A stretch of DNA of 29,866 nucleotides from a virus. The notes under the pieces were generated by a model. The model made no database searches. It was not told the DNA's origin and saw only the letters and a list, made by a program, of their open reading frames with translations. Below, in pieces: positions 23,633 to 29,866 of this stretch (positions are counted from its first letter, which is position 1; each line of letters starts with the position of its first letter). Both the position numbers and the translations under genes were made by a program. The stretch covers positions 1-29,866 of the IMG/VR virus record IMGVR_UViG_3300017605_000122; one strand, given 5' to 3'.

Positions 23633-24036
23633 CGTGGCCCCGCACGCTGTGCGCCACCGTCCTGACCGTCCTGCTGTTATTGACCCCGGCGCGTGCCGGC
23701 GCCCAGGACAACCCCTGCGCCCCGGTCGACTGCGCGGCGGTGATCGCCTACGAACGAACCTTGCCGCCCGACGTGCTCATCAGGATCACGTGGGCGGGCA
23801 CCGGCGACACCGAGCGGATGCTCGCGATTGCTCGACGCGAGTCCGGTATGCGGTGCGACGCTGCGAATCCTCGCAGCTCGGCCGCCGGCCTCCTGCAGAC
23901 GATGGGCATACACCGACCTCGAGCCGAGCGCATGGGTCTGTCGTGGGCGAACGTCGAAGGCCCCGACTGTCTCGACGACGTGCTCCTCGCCAAGGCTCTG
24001 TACGACGACTCGGGGCTGCGCCCGTGGGCGCTGTGA
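23629..24036 (+). CDS. Secreted lysozyme/transglycosylase-like protein
   Basis: A 135-residue protein with a signal peptide (hydrophobic residues 7-19, cleavage after ARAGAQ at about 26). The body carries a transglycosylase-type pattern: MLAIARRESGM with E71 as the catalytic candidate, then SSAAGLLQTMGIH, a later WANVEGPDCLDDVLLAKALY and a final GLRPW. Four Cys (30, 35, 76, 114) would form disulfides outside the cell. It is compact and lies far from the amidase and holin genes, within DNA-metabolism genes. It may be a second lytic enzyme or modify the wall early in infection. Confidence 0.8.
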   Translation: MTWPRTLCATVLTVLLLLTPARAGAQDNPCAPVDCAAVIAYERTLPPDVLIRITWAGTGDTERMLAIARRESGMRCDAANPRSSAAGLLQTMGIHRPRAERMGLSWANVEGPDCLDDVLLAKALYDDSGLRPWAL

Positions 24037-24040
24037 TGTC

Positions 24041-24322
24041 GTGAACGTCTACCCGCGACAGACACTAGAAGCCGAACGGGACGCCTATGACAGTGTGCGG
24101 TCGGTGTTCGCCATCGACCCCGACGACGACGGGCGCTACCTGTTGGGTGGATTCACGACCGAGGTGTTCGACCTGCTGTTCGTTCCCGCCGAACGGCTAG
24201 ACGCACTCATCGAAGCGGCACGGGCCATTGAGCGCGCTCACAGCGACAACATCGGCCATGCGTGCAACCAGCACGACCTGTGCGTAGCCGTCCGCGCGTA
24301 TGACGAAGGGCAGGAACAGTGA
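24041..24322 (+). CDS. Hypothetical acidic protein
   Basis: A 93-residue acidic protein, GTG start 5 bases after the previous stop without a clear ribosome site. Two helical regions (EAERDAYDSVRSVF and DALIEAARAIERAH) flank a strand-like YLLGGFTTEVFDLLF. One Cys pair (CNQHDLC) lies near the C-terminus. No recognised family. It starts a run of three coupled small genes leading to the methyltransferase. Confidence 0.6.
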   Translation: MNVYPRQTLEAERDAYDSVRSVFAIDPDDDGRYLLGGFTTEVFDLLFVPAERLDALIEAARAIERAHSDNIGHACNQHDLCVAVRAYDEGQEQ

Positions 24323-24615
24323 GCGGCTTCAGCCTGAGAAACAGGCATCACCGGTCATCGTGGAACGCCGACAAGTGCGCCTGGTGCAGCGAGCCGTGGC
24401 CCTGCCCCGATAGCAACCCGCACGCGCTCGGCCAGGACAACTACTGCGCCGCGTGCGGATTCTCCTACCCGTGCGAGGGTGCATGGCGTGCGGACGCCGA
24501 ACGCCTCGCCGCGTTGCTGCGCATGACGTGGCGGCATGTTGACGCCGGTGGTGGCGACTGTGATGTGTGCGCCGCCCTCGTCGCGCATGATGCGCTCACA
24601 GGAGACAAGAAGTGA
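24319..24615 (+). CDS. Cys-rich putative zinc-binding protein
   Basis: A 98-residue protein with eight Cys: CAWC (20, 23), C29, CAAC (43, 46), C52 and CDVC (81, 84). Two zinc sites are likely. Many small actinophage proteins have this look and no known function. The start is a GTGA overlap. It may bind nucleic acid or another protein. Confidence 0.65.
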   Translation: MSGFSLRNRHHRSSWNADKCAWCSEPWPCPDSNPHALGQDNYCAACGFSYPCEGAWRADAERLAALLRMTWRHVDAGGGDCDVCAALVAHDALTGDKK

Positions 24616-24890
24616 ACCCGCTCCACGAGTCGCACCCGACCGAATACGGCACCGGCTTTCGCGAAGGCTACGAAGCGGGGAGCGGCACTTGTGCTGATGA
24701 GTTGGACGCTGCGGAGTCGCGCATCGCCGCCGCCCTCGCCTGCCACGCAGAATCGTTCGTGCCCACGACCTCCAACATTGCCGTTCACGCTGGCGATAGG
24801 TACTGCGCTGGATGTCTGTGCTCGTGGGACACCGAGGTTGACCGTTGCACGTCCCCTACCGTCACCGCGCTACTAGGCGACGACGGGTGA
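24612..24890 (+). CDS. Small Cys-containing hypothetical protein
   Basis: A 92-residue protein with a helical N-terminus (FREGYEAGSG, ELDAAESRIAAAL) and a C-terminal cluster CAGCLCSWD with C79, giving six Cys in all. It overlaps both neighbours by GTGA. No family recognised. The Cys cluster suggests metal binding. Confidence 0.6.
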   Translation: MNPLHESHPTEYGTGFREGYEAGSGTCADELDAAESRIAAALACHAESFVPTTSNIAVHAGDRYCAGCLCSWDTEVDRCTSPTVTALLGDDG

Positions 24891-26530
24891 CGACAAGCTC
24901 GACATGGATCATCTCCTGTCGAGGGGCGAAACGATGGTTCGACCTCGACGCGGTGCGACACGAACACATGACACCGGACACACGCGCTGTCACGCCGTAC
25001 CCGCGGCAGATGAAAGGCCGCATTGGCACCGACGGCGAGAACGGGCCGAGCAGCAGTGCAAACAACCCCGCGGGCGCGCCGCCGCTCGACTGGCATTCGG
25101 ACCTGCCCGACCCAGCCGGAGCCATCCGGCTCGCCGGCGACTTCTACAACGAACACGACCAGTCGAACGCCTCAGCGATCATCGAACGGACAGAGGACGA
25201 CATGACGCTCCGCTACATCGTCGGCGATACCCGCGACGTGACCGCCACCATCCCCGACGGCTCCATCGACCTCATCTTCACCAGTCCTCCCTTCTTGGCG
25301 TTGCGTTCGTACCTGCCCGCCGACCACCCGGACAAGCATCGCGAGATCGGCAGCGAGGCGAACCCGGCAGCGTTCCTCGACGTGCTGCTCGAGCTCACCG
25401 CCGAATGGGGGCGGGTGCTCGCACCACACGGCACGCTCGCCGTCGAACTAGGCGATACGTACAGCGGGTCGACGGCTGACGGTGGAGATTTGACGTCACC
25501 GAATCGTTCAGGTAAAGGCGTCGGTGTGAAGAAGATGGGTGCGCCCACTGTCGGCAGAAAGAAGCCCGACGGTTGGCCGCTCGCGAAGTCGCTTGCCTGT
25601 ATCCCGCAGCTCTACATGATCGCCCTCGCCTACGGCATAAACCCGCTCACCGGCCAGCCGTCACCCGCCGGCAGGTGGCGTGTCCGCAACTGGATTGCAT
25701 GGCATCGCCCGAACCCGCCGGTGGGCGCGTTGGGCGACAAGTGGCGTCCCGCGTCGTCGTACATCACTGTCGCCTGCCGAGGGGCGAAACGATGGTTCGA
25801 TTTGGACGCGGTGCGGACGGAAGCGCAAGTGCAGATGGGGCGCAACGTCCCGGGCAACAACGTCAAGGGCGGTGACGATGCGTCGTTCCGCTTCGCCGAG
25901 CGTGTGGACAGTAATCCTGCTGGCGCGCCGCCGCTCGACTGGCACACCGACGGCGACCTCGGCACGGGACACATCATCCTCTCAACCCAGCCCTACCCCG
26001 GCAGCCACTACGCCACGTTTCCCGTCGACCTGCCCCGCAAGATCATCGACTGCATGTGCCCACGCGCCGTTTGTCGCGTCTGTGGGGTCGCGAGGGAACG
26101 TGTGACGGGCGATGCCGAGTACGTGAAGCCTGACGGCCGAGCGCACCAGTTCCACGGCGACGGATTCGAGACCAATGAAGGGTTGGCGAACCGTCGGAAG
26201 GTGACCGGTGCCGACAACGGCAACATGACCCGTGGCGCTCCGACCCTCGGCTGGACCGATTGCGGCTGCGATCCCGCCGACCCAATGGTGAACAGGTCGA
26301 CCGATGGCCGCTGGGCGCTCGACTCTGAGCGGTGGCGGTCCGGCATCGTCTACGACCCCTTCGCCGGCTCCGGCACCACTTTGGAGGCCGCTCAGGATTT
26401 GGGGCGTGACGGTATCGGCGCCGACCTCGACGAACGCAACAGCTGGCTGGCCCGTGAGCGGCTCGGCATGTTCGCCGAATTCGAAACGCTCGAGCCCGAA
26501 GTCGTCGACATCGTCAGCGACCTCCTATGA
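24887..26530 (+). CDS. DNA methyltransferase (N6-adenine/N4-cytosine, beta type) with duplicated N-terminal block
   Basis: A 547-residue frame from GTG 24887, or 442 residues from ATG 25202. Motif IV is TSPPF at residues 132-136 and motif I is DPFAGSGTT at 490-498; the order IV then I is that of beta-type amino methyltransferases. A Cys-rich insert (CMCPRAVCRVCG and DCGCD) may bind zinc. The first 105 residues repeat an internal block: CRGAKRWFDLDAVR and NPAGAPPLDWH occur both near the start and within the target-recognition region. The canonical enzyme probably begins at 25202. It may protect phage DNA from host restriction. Confidence 0.88.
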   Translation: MTTSSTWIISCRGAKRWFDLDAVRHEHMTPDTRAVTPYPRQMKGRIGTDGENGPSSSANNPAGAPPLDWHSDLPDPAGAIRLAGDFYNEHDQSNASAIIERTEDDMTLRYIVGDTRDVTATIPDGSIDLIFTSPPFLALRSYLPADHPDKHREIGSEANPAAFLDVLLELTAEWGRVLAPHGTLAVELGDTYSGSTADGGDLTSPNRSGKGVGVKKMGAPTVGRKKPDGWPLAKSLACIPQLYMIALAYGINPLTGQPSPAGRWRVRNWIAWHRPNPPVGALGDKWRPASSYITVACRGAKRWFDLDAVRTEAQVQMGRNVPGNNVKGGDDASFRFAERVDSNPAGAPPLDWHTDGDLGTGHIILSTQPYPGSHYATFPVDLPRKIIDCMCPRAVCRVCGVARERVTGDAEYVKPDGRAHQFHGDGFETNEGLANRRKVTGADNGNMTRGAPTLGWTDCGCDPADPMVNRSTDGRWALDSERWRSGIVYDPFAGSGTTLEAAQDLGRDGIGADLDERNSWLARERLGMFAEFETLEPEVVDIVSDLL

Positions 26531-26757
26531 CCCGCCCGGCGTGGATGCAGGCCGCCGCGTGCGTCGGCCGCACGTCGCTCATGTACCCGGTCGACGCCCA
26601 CGGCCAGGCTGTCGCCGCCCACATCTGCCGCGGCTGCCCCGTCATCGCCGAATGCCTCGAGCATGCCCTCGCCACCGACGAGCACTTCGGGACATGGGGC
26701 GGCACGTCCGAGCATGAGCGGCGGCGCATCCGTTCACGACGGCGAAAGGTGGCGTAG
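26527..26757 (+). CDS. whiB-like: WhiB-family transcription regulator
   Basis: A 76-residue WhiB-like protein, restricted to actinobacteria and their phages. Four Cys (12, 34, 37, 43) hold a 4Fe-4S cluster. G55-T-W-G-G59 is the family's turn motif, followed by a strongly basic tail (ERRRIRSRRRK). Proteins of this kind bind sigma factors and redirect host transcription. Its ATG overlaps the methyltransferase stop, and it precedes the primase-helicase gene directly. Host takeover or timing control are likely roles. Confidence 0.93.
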   Translation: MTRPAWMQAAACVGRTSLMYPVDAHGQAVAAHICRGCPVIAECLEHALATDEHFGTWGGTSEHERRRIRSRRRKVA

Positions 26758-28679
26758 TGATCGAAGCGAAAGCCGTCTACGCCCGCGCCGCCCACATCTA
26801 CCGCGACCACGGCTGGCAAGGCGTTCTACCCCTCCCCCCCGGCGCCAAGGCCCACCCGCCGACCGGGTACACGGGTGCGACAGGCGTCGACCCGACCGAC
26901 GAGCAGATCCAACTGTGGTGCGATTCGATGCCCGACGGCAACATCTGCCTCCGGCTCCCCGACGGGGTCATCGGCATCGACATCGACGCCTACGGCGACA
27001 AGCACGGCGACGCATCGCTGCTCGCGCTCGAGGCCGAGCTCGGCCTGCTACCCGCCACGTGGACGAGCACGTCGCGTGGTCTCGGCAAGTCGGGGATACG
27101 TCTGTTCCGCGTGCCGCCGGGCCGCTACTCCGACCAGCCGGCGCCCAGCATCGAGATCATCCAGCACCATCACCGCTACGTGGTCGTCATGCCGTCCATT
27201 CATCCCGAAGGGCGGCCCTACCTGTGGTTCGACGTCGACGGGGTCGAACAGCACCGCCCGCCACGGCTCGAGGAGCTCGCATTGCTGCCCGAGAAGTGGG
27301 TCGAGCAGCTCCGCGAACGGCCACGGACCGCGGGCGACTACCAGCCGCGGCCGCACGCCGTCGACGAATGGTCGGCCGCGGTCACCCGCGCGTTCACCAA
27401 GGCGCTCCTCGACATGCCCGGCGGACGCCACGACGCCGCTCTGCACGGCTGTCTCGCCCTCTACCGGCTCCACACGCTCGATCATCCCGGCGCCGACCAG
27501 GCACTCGTCCAGCTCGCCGACCGGTTCATGGCCGCCATCAGTGACCGCTCAACGCCCGCACAAGCCGAGAAAGAGTGGCGGGACATCTACGACGGGGCGC
27601 GCGCCATCGTGGCTGAGACGCCCTCACAGGCCCCCAAATGGGAGCCGTGGACGCCAGGGGCGTCACAGGCGGACGTCGACGACTGGTTGCGCACACGGCA
27701 ACGGGCCGACGAAACGCCGGCCGACCCCGCCGTCCATGTGCATGTCCGTCTCGTGCCCGGCGGCGACTTCGCATTGGACATCCCCGACGTGACCCCGGCC
27801 GTATGGGGCGCCGACTCTGAGGTGTTGTGGGCCGAAGGCGAATCGATGCTCATGGTCGGCCCGCCCGGTGTCGGCAAGACCACCGTCACCCACCAGATCG
27901 TGCTCGCTCGCCTCGGATTCGGTGACAGCGTGCTCGGCTGGCACGTCAAGCCCGCCATCGGCCGGCTGCTCTATTTGGCCTGTGATCGGCCAGCACAAAT
28001 CGCCCGCTCACTACACCGAATGGTTACCGAAGAACACCGTGATCTGCTCAACGAGAAGCTGACCATTTGGCGTGGCCCGCCACCCGCCGACTTCGCGAAA
28101 GAACCCATGTTGCTCACGAAGATGGCCCAGGAGGTCGGCGCTGACACCGTGTTCATCGACTCATTGAAAGATGTCGCTATCGGGCTTGTCGACGACGACG
28201 TAGGCGCCGGCTACAACCGGGCACGACAGCACGCCCTGGCCGAAGGCGTCGAGCTGGCTGAGCTGCACCATCAGCGCAAGGGGCAAGGCGGCGTCAAGCC
28301 GAAGGCGCTCGAGGACGTCTACGGGTCGATATGGCTGACCGCTGGTGCCGGTTCCGTCGTGCTGCTGTGGGGGCAGGGCGGCGACCCGCTCGTCGAGCTC
28401 ATCCACCTGAAGCAGCCCGCCGACCAGATCCAGCAGCCCGTCTCGATACGCCACGACCACGACCTCGGCCGGTCTGAGCTGATCGGTGCCGTCGATCTGT
28501 TGACGCTCGTGCGCAACGCCCGAGGCGGGCTCGCGGCGCCGGCGATCGCACGGCTGGTGTACGAGAAGACACCGACCAAGGGTGAGATCGAGAAGGTCAG
28601 ACGCAAGCTCGACGGGCTGGTCGCCAGGGGTCAGATCGTGAAGGTTGACGGCTCCTATGGGCCGTGTGAAATGGCATGA
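26757..28679 (+). CDS. Primase-polymerase / RecA-like helicase
   Basis: A 640-residue replication protein that combines a prim-pol (archaeo-eukaryotic primase type) N-terminus with an AAA-type helicase domain. VIGIDIDAYGD holds the DxD metal site (D75, D77), and IEIIQHHHRYVVVMPSIHPEG is the typical later primase motif. Walker A is GPPGVGKTT at 368-376 and Walker B is TVFIDS at about 464-469. A small C-terminal winged-helix-like domain (EIEKVRRKLDGLVARGQIVKV) follows. The GTG overlaps the WhiB stop; GAAAGG lies upstream. No DNA polymerase gene is present, so the phage probably depends on a host polymerase. Confidence 0.92.
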   Translation: MIEAKAVYARAAHIYRDHGWQGVLPLPPGAKAHPPTGYTGATGVDPTDEQIQLWCDSMPDGNICLRLPDGVIGIDIDAYGDKHGDASLLALEAELGLLPATWTSTSRGLGKSGIRLFRVPPGRYSDQPAPSIEIIQHHHRYVVVMPSIHPEGRPYLWFDVDGVEQHRPPRLEELALLPEKWVEQLRERPRTAGDYQPRPHAVDEWSAAVTRAFTKALLDMPGGRHDAALHGCLALYRLHTLDHPGADQALVQLADRFMAAISDRSTPAQAEKEWRDIYDGARAIVAETPSQAPKWEPWTPGASQADVDDWLRTRQRADETPADPAVHVHVRLVPGGDFALDIPDVTPAVWGADSEVLWAEGESMLMVGPPGVGKTTVTHQIVLARLGFGDSVLGWHVKPAIGRLLYLACDRPAQIARSLHRMVTEEHRDLLNEKLTIWRGPPPADFAKEPMLLTKMAQEVGADTVFIDSLKDVAIGLVDDDVGAGYNRARQHALAEGVELAELHHQRKGQGGVKPKALEDVYGSIWLTAGAGSVVLLWGQGGDPLVELIHLKQPADQIQQPVSIRHDHDLGRSELIGAVDLLTLVRNARGGLAAPAIARLVYEKTPTKGEIEKVRRKLDGLVARGQIVKVDGSYGPCEMA

Positions 28680-28874
28680 AAGTGGGCTCAGAAAACGCAC
28701 GGGCAACCACACGGTTGCATGTCACGGCAAAACGCACGGTGTGCACGAAAACTGTAAAAGACCAGGTCAGGAGTGCACGATCCCGTGCACGCAAATCCAC
28801 GCCCAAAACGCACGATTTCTCACTGTGTTACACAGTGAGATCGTGCGTATGCCGCCTCCCAGAGGAGCATCGCC
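28680..28874. other. Candidate replication origin: iterons and hairpin
   Basis: About 195 bases, less GC-rich than the rest, after the primase-helicase gene. AAAACGCACG occurs at 28692-28701, 28729-28738 and 28805-28814. A looser copy lies near 28770-28779. GTGCACG/CGTGCAC arms at 28773-28779 and 28784-28790 make a palindrome. A large hairpin spans 28808-28848: outer ACGCACGA/TCGTGCGT arms, then TCTCACTGTG, a TTA loop and CACAGTGAGA, with two unpaired T on the left. Iteron-like repeats next to a primase fit an origin. A 69-residue basic frame also crosses this region but has weak coding signals. Confidence 0.62.
28808..28848. repeat. Large perfect-arm hairpin in candidate origin
   Basis: Inner arms of 10 bases (28818-28827 and 28831-28840) are perfectly complementary around TTA. 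Outer 8-base arms (28808-28815 and 28841-28848) add to the stem, leaving only TT (28816-28817) unpaired on one side. No T run follows, so it is not a typical terminator. It could form a cruciform or a replication initiation site. Confidence 0.85.
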
Positions 28875-29342
28875 TTGTCCGTTGACCCGATCGCCCGACA
28901 GCTGCAGACCGCCGCCGAATGCGTCGCCCGGCTCCAACGCGACCATCGGGCCGTCACCGCGAACATGGCCGCCGGCATGGTCCCCGCCCGCAGCCTCACC
29001 GTCACCGCTACCGCCGACCCTGACGGGTCCGTCACCTGGACGTCGGTGGAGGCATCCGGCAACCTGCGGATCCACACCCAAGTTGGTCGCTACCAGCAGC
29101 TCGTCGAACACGCCCTCGTCAACCTCCTCGAAGCCGACCTCCTGCGAGGGCTCAACGTCACCGCCAACACGGTGCCCCTCGTCGCCCAGGAGCGTTGCGA
29201 CGGCGGCCACGGCGACTGGGCCGACCCGACCTGTGAGCGCAACGCCGTGAGTAAGGCGATATGGATCGAGGGCATCCAGCACCAACTGTGCCAGCGGTGC
29301 TGGGATCGCTACCGGCAGCAGAAGCATCGGGGGCAGACGTGA
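28875..29342 (+). CDS. Hypothetical protein with C-terminal zinc-finger-like Cys set
   Basis: A 155-residue protein starting at TTG 28875, with AGAGGAG 7 bases upstream. The first 100 residues have a helix (LQTAAECVARLQRDH), a strand pair (RSLTVTATADPDGSVTW) and further helices. Four Cys (108, 120, 139, 142) with DWADPTCERN and CQRCWDRYRQQK form a likely zinc site with a basic tail. It lies just after the candidate origin and before the packaging genes. No family recognised; a small-terminase role cannot be excluded but nothing shows it. Confidence 0.7.
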   Translation: MSVDPIARQLQTAAECVARLQRDHRAVTANMAAGMVPARSLTVTATADPDGSVTWTSVEASGNLRIHTQVGRYQQLVEHALVNLLEADLLRGLNVTANTVPLVAQERCDGGHGDWADPTCERNAVSKAIWIEGIQHQLCQRCWDRYRQQKHRGQT

Positions 29343-29350
29343 CGTGGTTG

Positions 29351-29378
29351 TTGTCACAGACTTACCGCTCGGTATAGG
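29351..29378 (+). promoter_or_regulatory. Candidate promoter for the packaging/late genes
   Basis: TTGTCA (29351-29356) and TATAGG (29373-29378) are separated by 16 bases. The -35 box is near consensus, the -10 box weaker. It lies in the gap between the zinc protein and the acidic peptide, the right place to drive HNH, terminase and structural genes around the circle. The 82-base gap also contains the leader of the acidic peptide. Confidence 0.55.
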
Positions 29379-29424
29379 GTGCCAGTCACCTACTGTCCCC
29401 GACCTGTCCCCAGGGAGACATCAG

Positions 29425-29508
29425 ATGTCCGACGTGCCTAACGACGAACAGCCCGAAGACGAGGCCGAGGCCGAGGACACCGAGCCTGAGGCTGACCCCG
29501 AGGAGTAG
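29425..29508 (+). CDS. Tiny acidic peptide before HNH
   Basis: A 27-residue open frame, ATG with CAGGGAG 10 bases upstream. Fourteen of 27 residues are Asp or Glu, and none is basic. It is directly followed by the HNH gene. Acidic peptides of this sort can mimic DNA or bind basic proteins, but this is an inference. Its independence as a gene is uncertain because of its short length. Confidence 0.55.
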   Translation: MSDVPNDEQPEDEAEAEDTEPEADPEE

Positions 29509-29510
29509 GC

Positions 29511-29801
29511 GTGCACCCGGCTCGAGGTGCCGGCACCCACACCGTCAGGGTGCCCCGTGCCTGCCTTACGTGTGGCATGCCCACCACCGCCACCCGCTGC
29601 ACGACCTGTCAGCACCTCCACCGTGGCGGCACCTACGCCCGAAGATCACGCCAAGTGCGAGCCAACGCAACCGTGTGCTGGCTGTGCGGACGAGGCCCCG
29701 ACCCGCACGATGGGTGGGAAGCCGACCATGTCGACCCGTCGAACCCGCTCAGCGAGCTGCGCGCGGCTCATGCGTCATGCAACCTCGCACGACGCACATG
29801 A
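29511..29801 (+). CDS. HNH endonuclease
   Basis: A 96-residue HNH nuclease: CWLCG (C56, C59), then WEADHVDPSNPL with D72-H73 and N78, and AAHASCNLARRT with H87, C90 and N91. An additional N-terminal Cys group (C18, C21, C30, C33) suggests a second zinc site. HNH nucleases placed just before the terminase cooperate with it in cutting the genome at cohesive ends, for example in HK97. On the circular map it lies about 130 bases before terL. The GTG start is 2 bases after the acidic peptide stop. Confidence 0.93.
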   Translation: MHPARGAGTHTVRVPRACLTCGMPTTATRCTTCQHLHRGGTYARRSRQVRANATVCWLCGRGPDPHDGWEADHVDPSNPLSELRAAHASCNLARRT

Positions 29802-29866
29802 ACACGCGTTGACCGCGGCAACGTTGTGACCTGCCGTTTTTTGGTGGCAGAACGCCGACGGAAGAC
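29802..29866. other. Right end: non-coding junction, candidate packaging site
   Basis: No gene runs from 29802 through the closure to terL at 65, about 130 bases on the circle. The stretch holds CTGCC (29831-29835) facing GGCAG (29846-29850) with T6 between, the 19-base end repeat (29848-29866), and on the left side CCTGGC (19-24) facing GCCAGG (46-51). A cos or pac site would be expected next to terminase and HNH, but no overhang sequence can be read. Confidence 0.4.
29848..29866. repeat. Terminal direct repeat, right copy
   Basis: Exact copy of bases 1-19. It supports circular closure, as described for the left copy. The unique length is then 29,847 bases. Confidence 0.9.

Noticed and set aside
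28676-28885. A 69-residue basic frame starting by ATGA overlap with the primase-helicase
   Set aside because: Third codon positions are not GC-rich as in neighbouring genes, and it coincides with the iterons and hairpin. It cannot be excluded.
28767-29357. A 196-residue leftward open frame
   Set aside because: It is antisense to the zinc-protein gene (28875-29342) with shadow-like composition and no ribosome site.

Overview
The window reads as one complete small siphophage genome of an actinobacterial host. The first 19 bases (1-19) recur exactly at the end (29848-29866), so the sequence closes into a circle of about 29,847 unique bases. Base composition is GC-rich throughout. Nearly all genes run rightward, packed head to tail, with ATGA/GTGA stop-start overlaps and many GTG starts. 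Actinobacterial signs are a WhiB-family protein, an LPXTG sortase substrate with a long Thr-rich stalk, and an r1t-like holin. No integrase, tRNA or CRISPR array was seen. No small terminase was recognised.

Layout. 65-4658: large terminase, portal, prohead protease and major capsid protein. 4655-9799: two small capsid-adjacent proteins, head-tail connector, a tail-completion candidate, two tandem related tail-tube-like genes, an HK97 gp10-like protein, tail-assembly chaperones with a CCCAAAA -1 frameshift site, and a short tape measure. 9804-16671: minor tail and adhesin-like proteins, a secreted jelly-roll-like protein with a Thr-rich linker, and an Arg-rich protein built of eight repeats of about 40 residues. 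16683-17704: amidase endolysin and two small membrane proteins. 17686-18235: the only leftward operon, three tiny genes including an HTH protein, driven by a near-consensus promoter with a palindrome between -35 and -10 and apparently leaderless. 18381-19269: two small unknown genes and the holin, closed by a strong terminator.

19370-20662: a regulated surface-protein cassette. Twin 18-bp palindromes overlap the start of an excisionase-type HTH gene. After it come an inverted repeat with alternative pairings, an LPXTG-anchored surface protein and a 34-residue basic peptide. 20659-28679: recombination and replication genes (RecB/Cas4-like exonuclease, SSB-like protein, Holliday-junction resolvase-like nuclease, DNA methyltransferase, WhiB-like protein, primase-polymerase/helicase), with many small Cys-rich proteins, a GNAT-like protein and a secreted lysozyme-like protein. 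28680-28874: repeat-rich AT-richer segment, a candidate replication origin. 28875-29801: a Cys-containing unknown protein, a promoter, a 27-residue acidic peptide and an HNH nuclease, which on the circle lies next to the terminase.

How it works together. Primase-helicase and exonuclease/SSB genes would replicate and recombine the DNA. HNH and TerL would package it into an HK97-type capsid, and a short non-contractile tail is measured by the tape protein. Amidase and holin lyse the cell. The most unusual parts are the regulated LPXTG cassette, the leftward leaderless operon and the 40-residue repeat protein. Functions come from recognised motifs; no database search was run.
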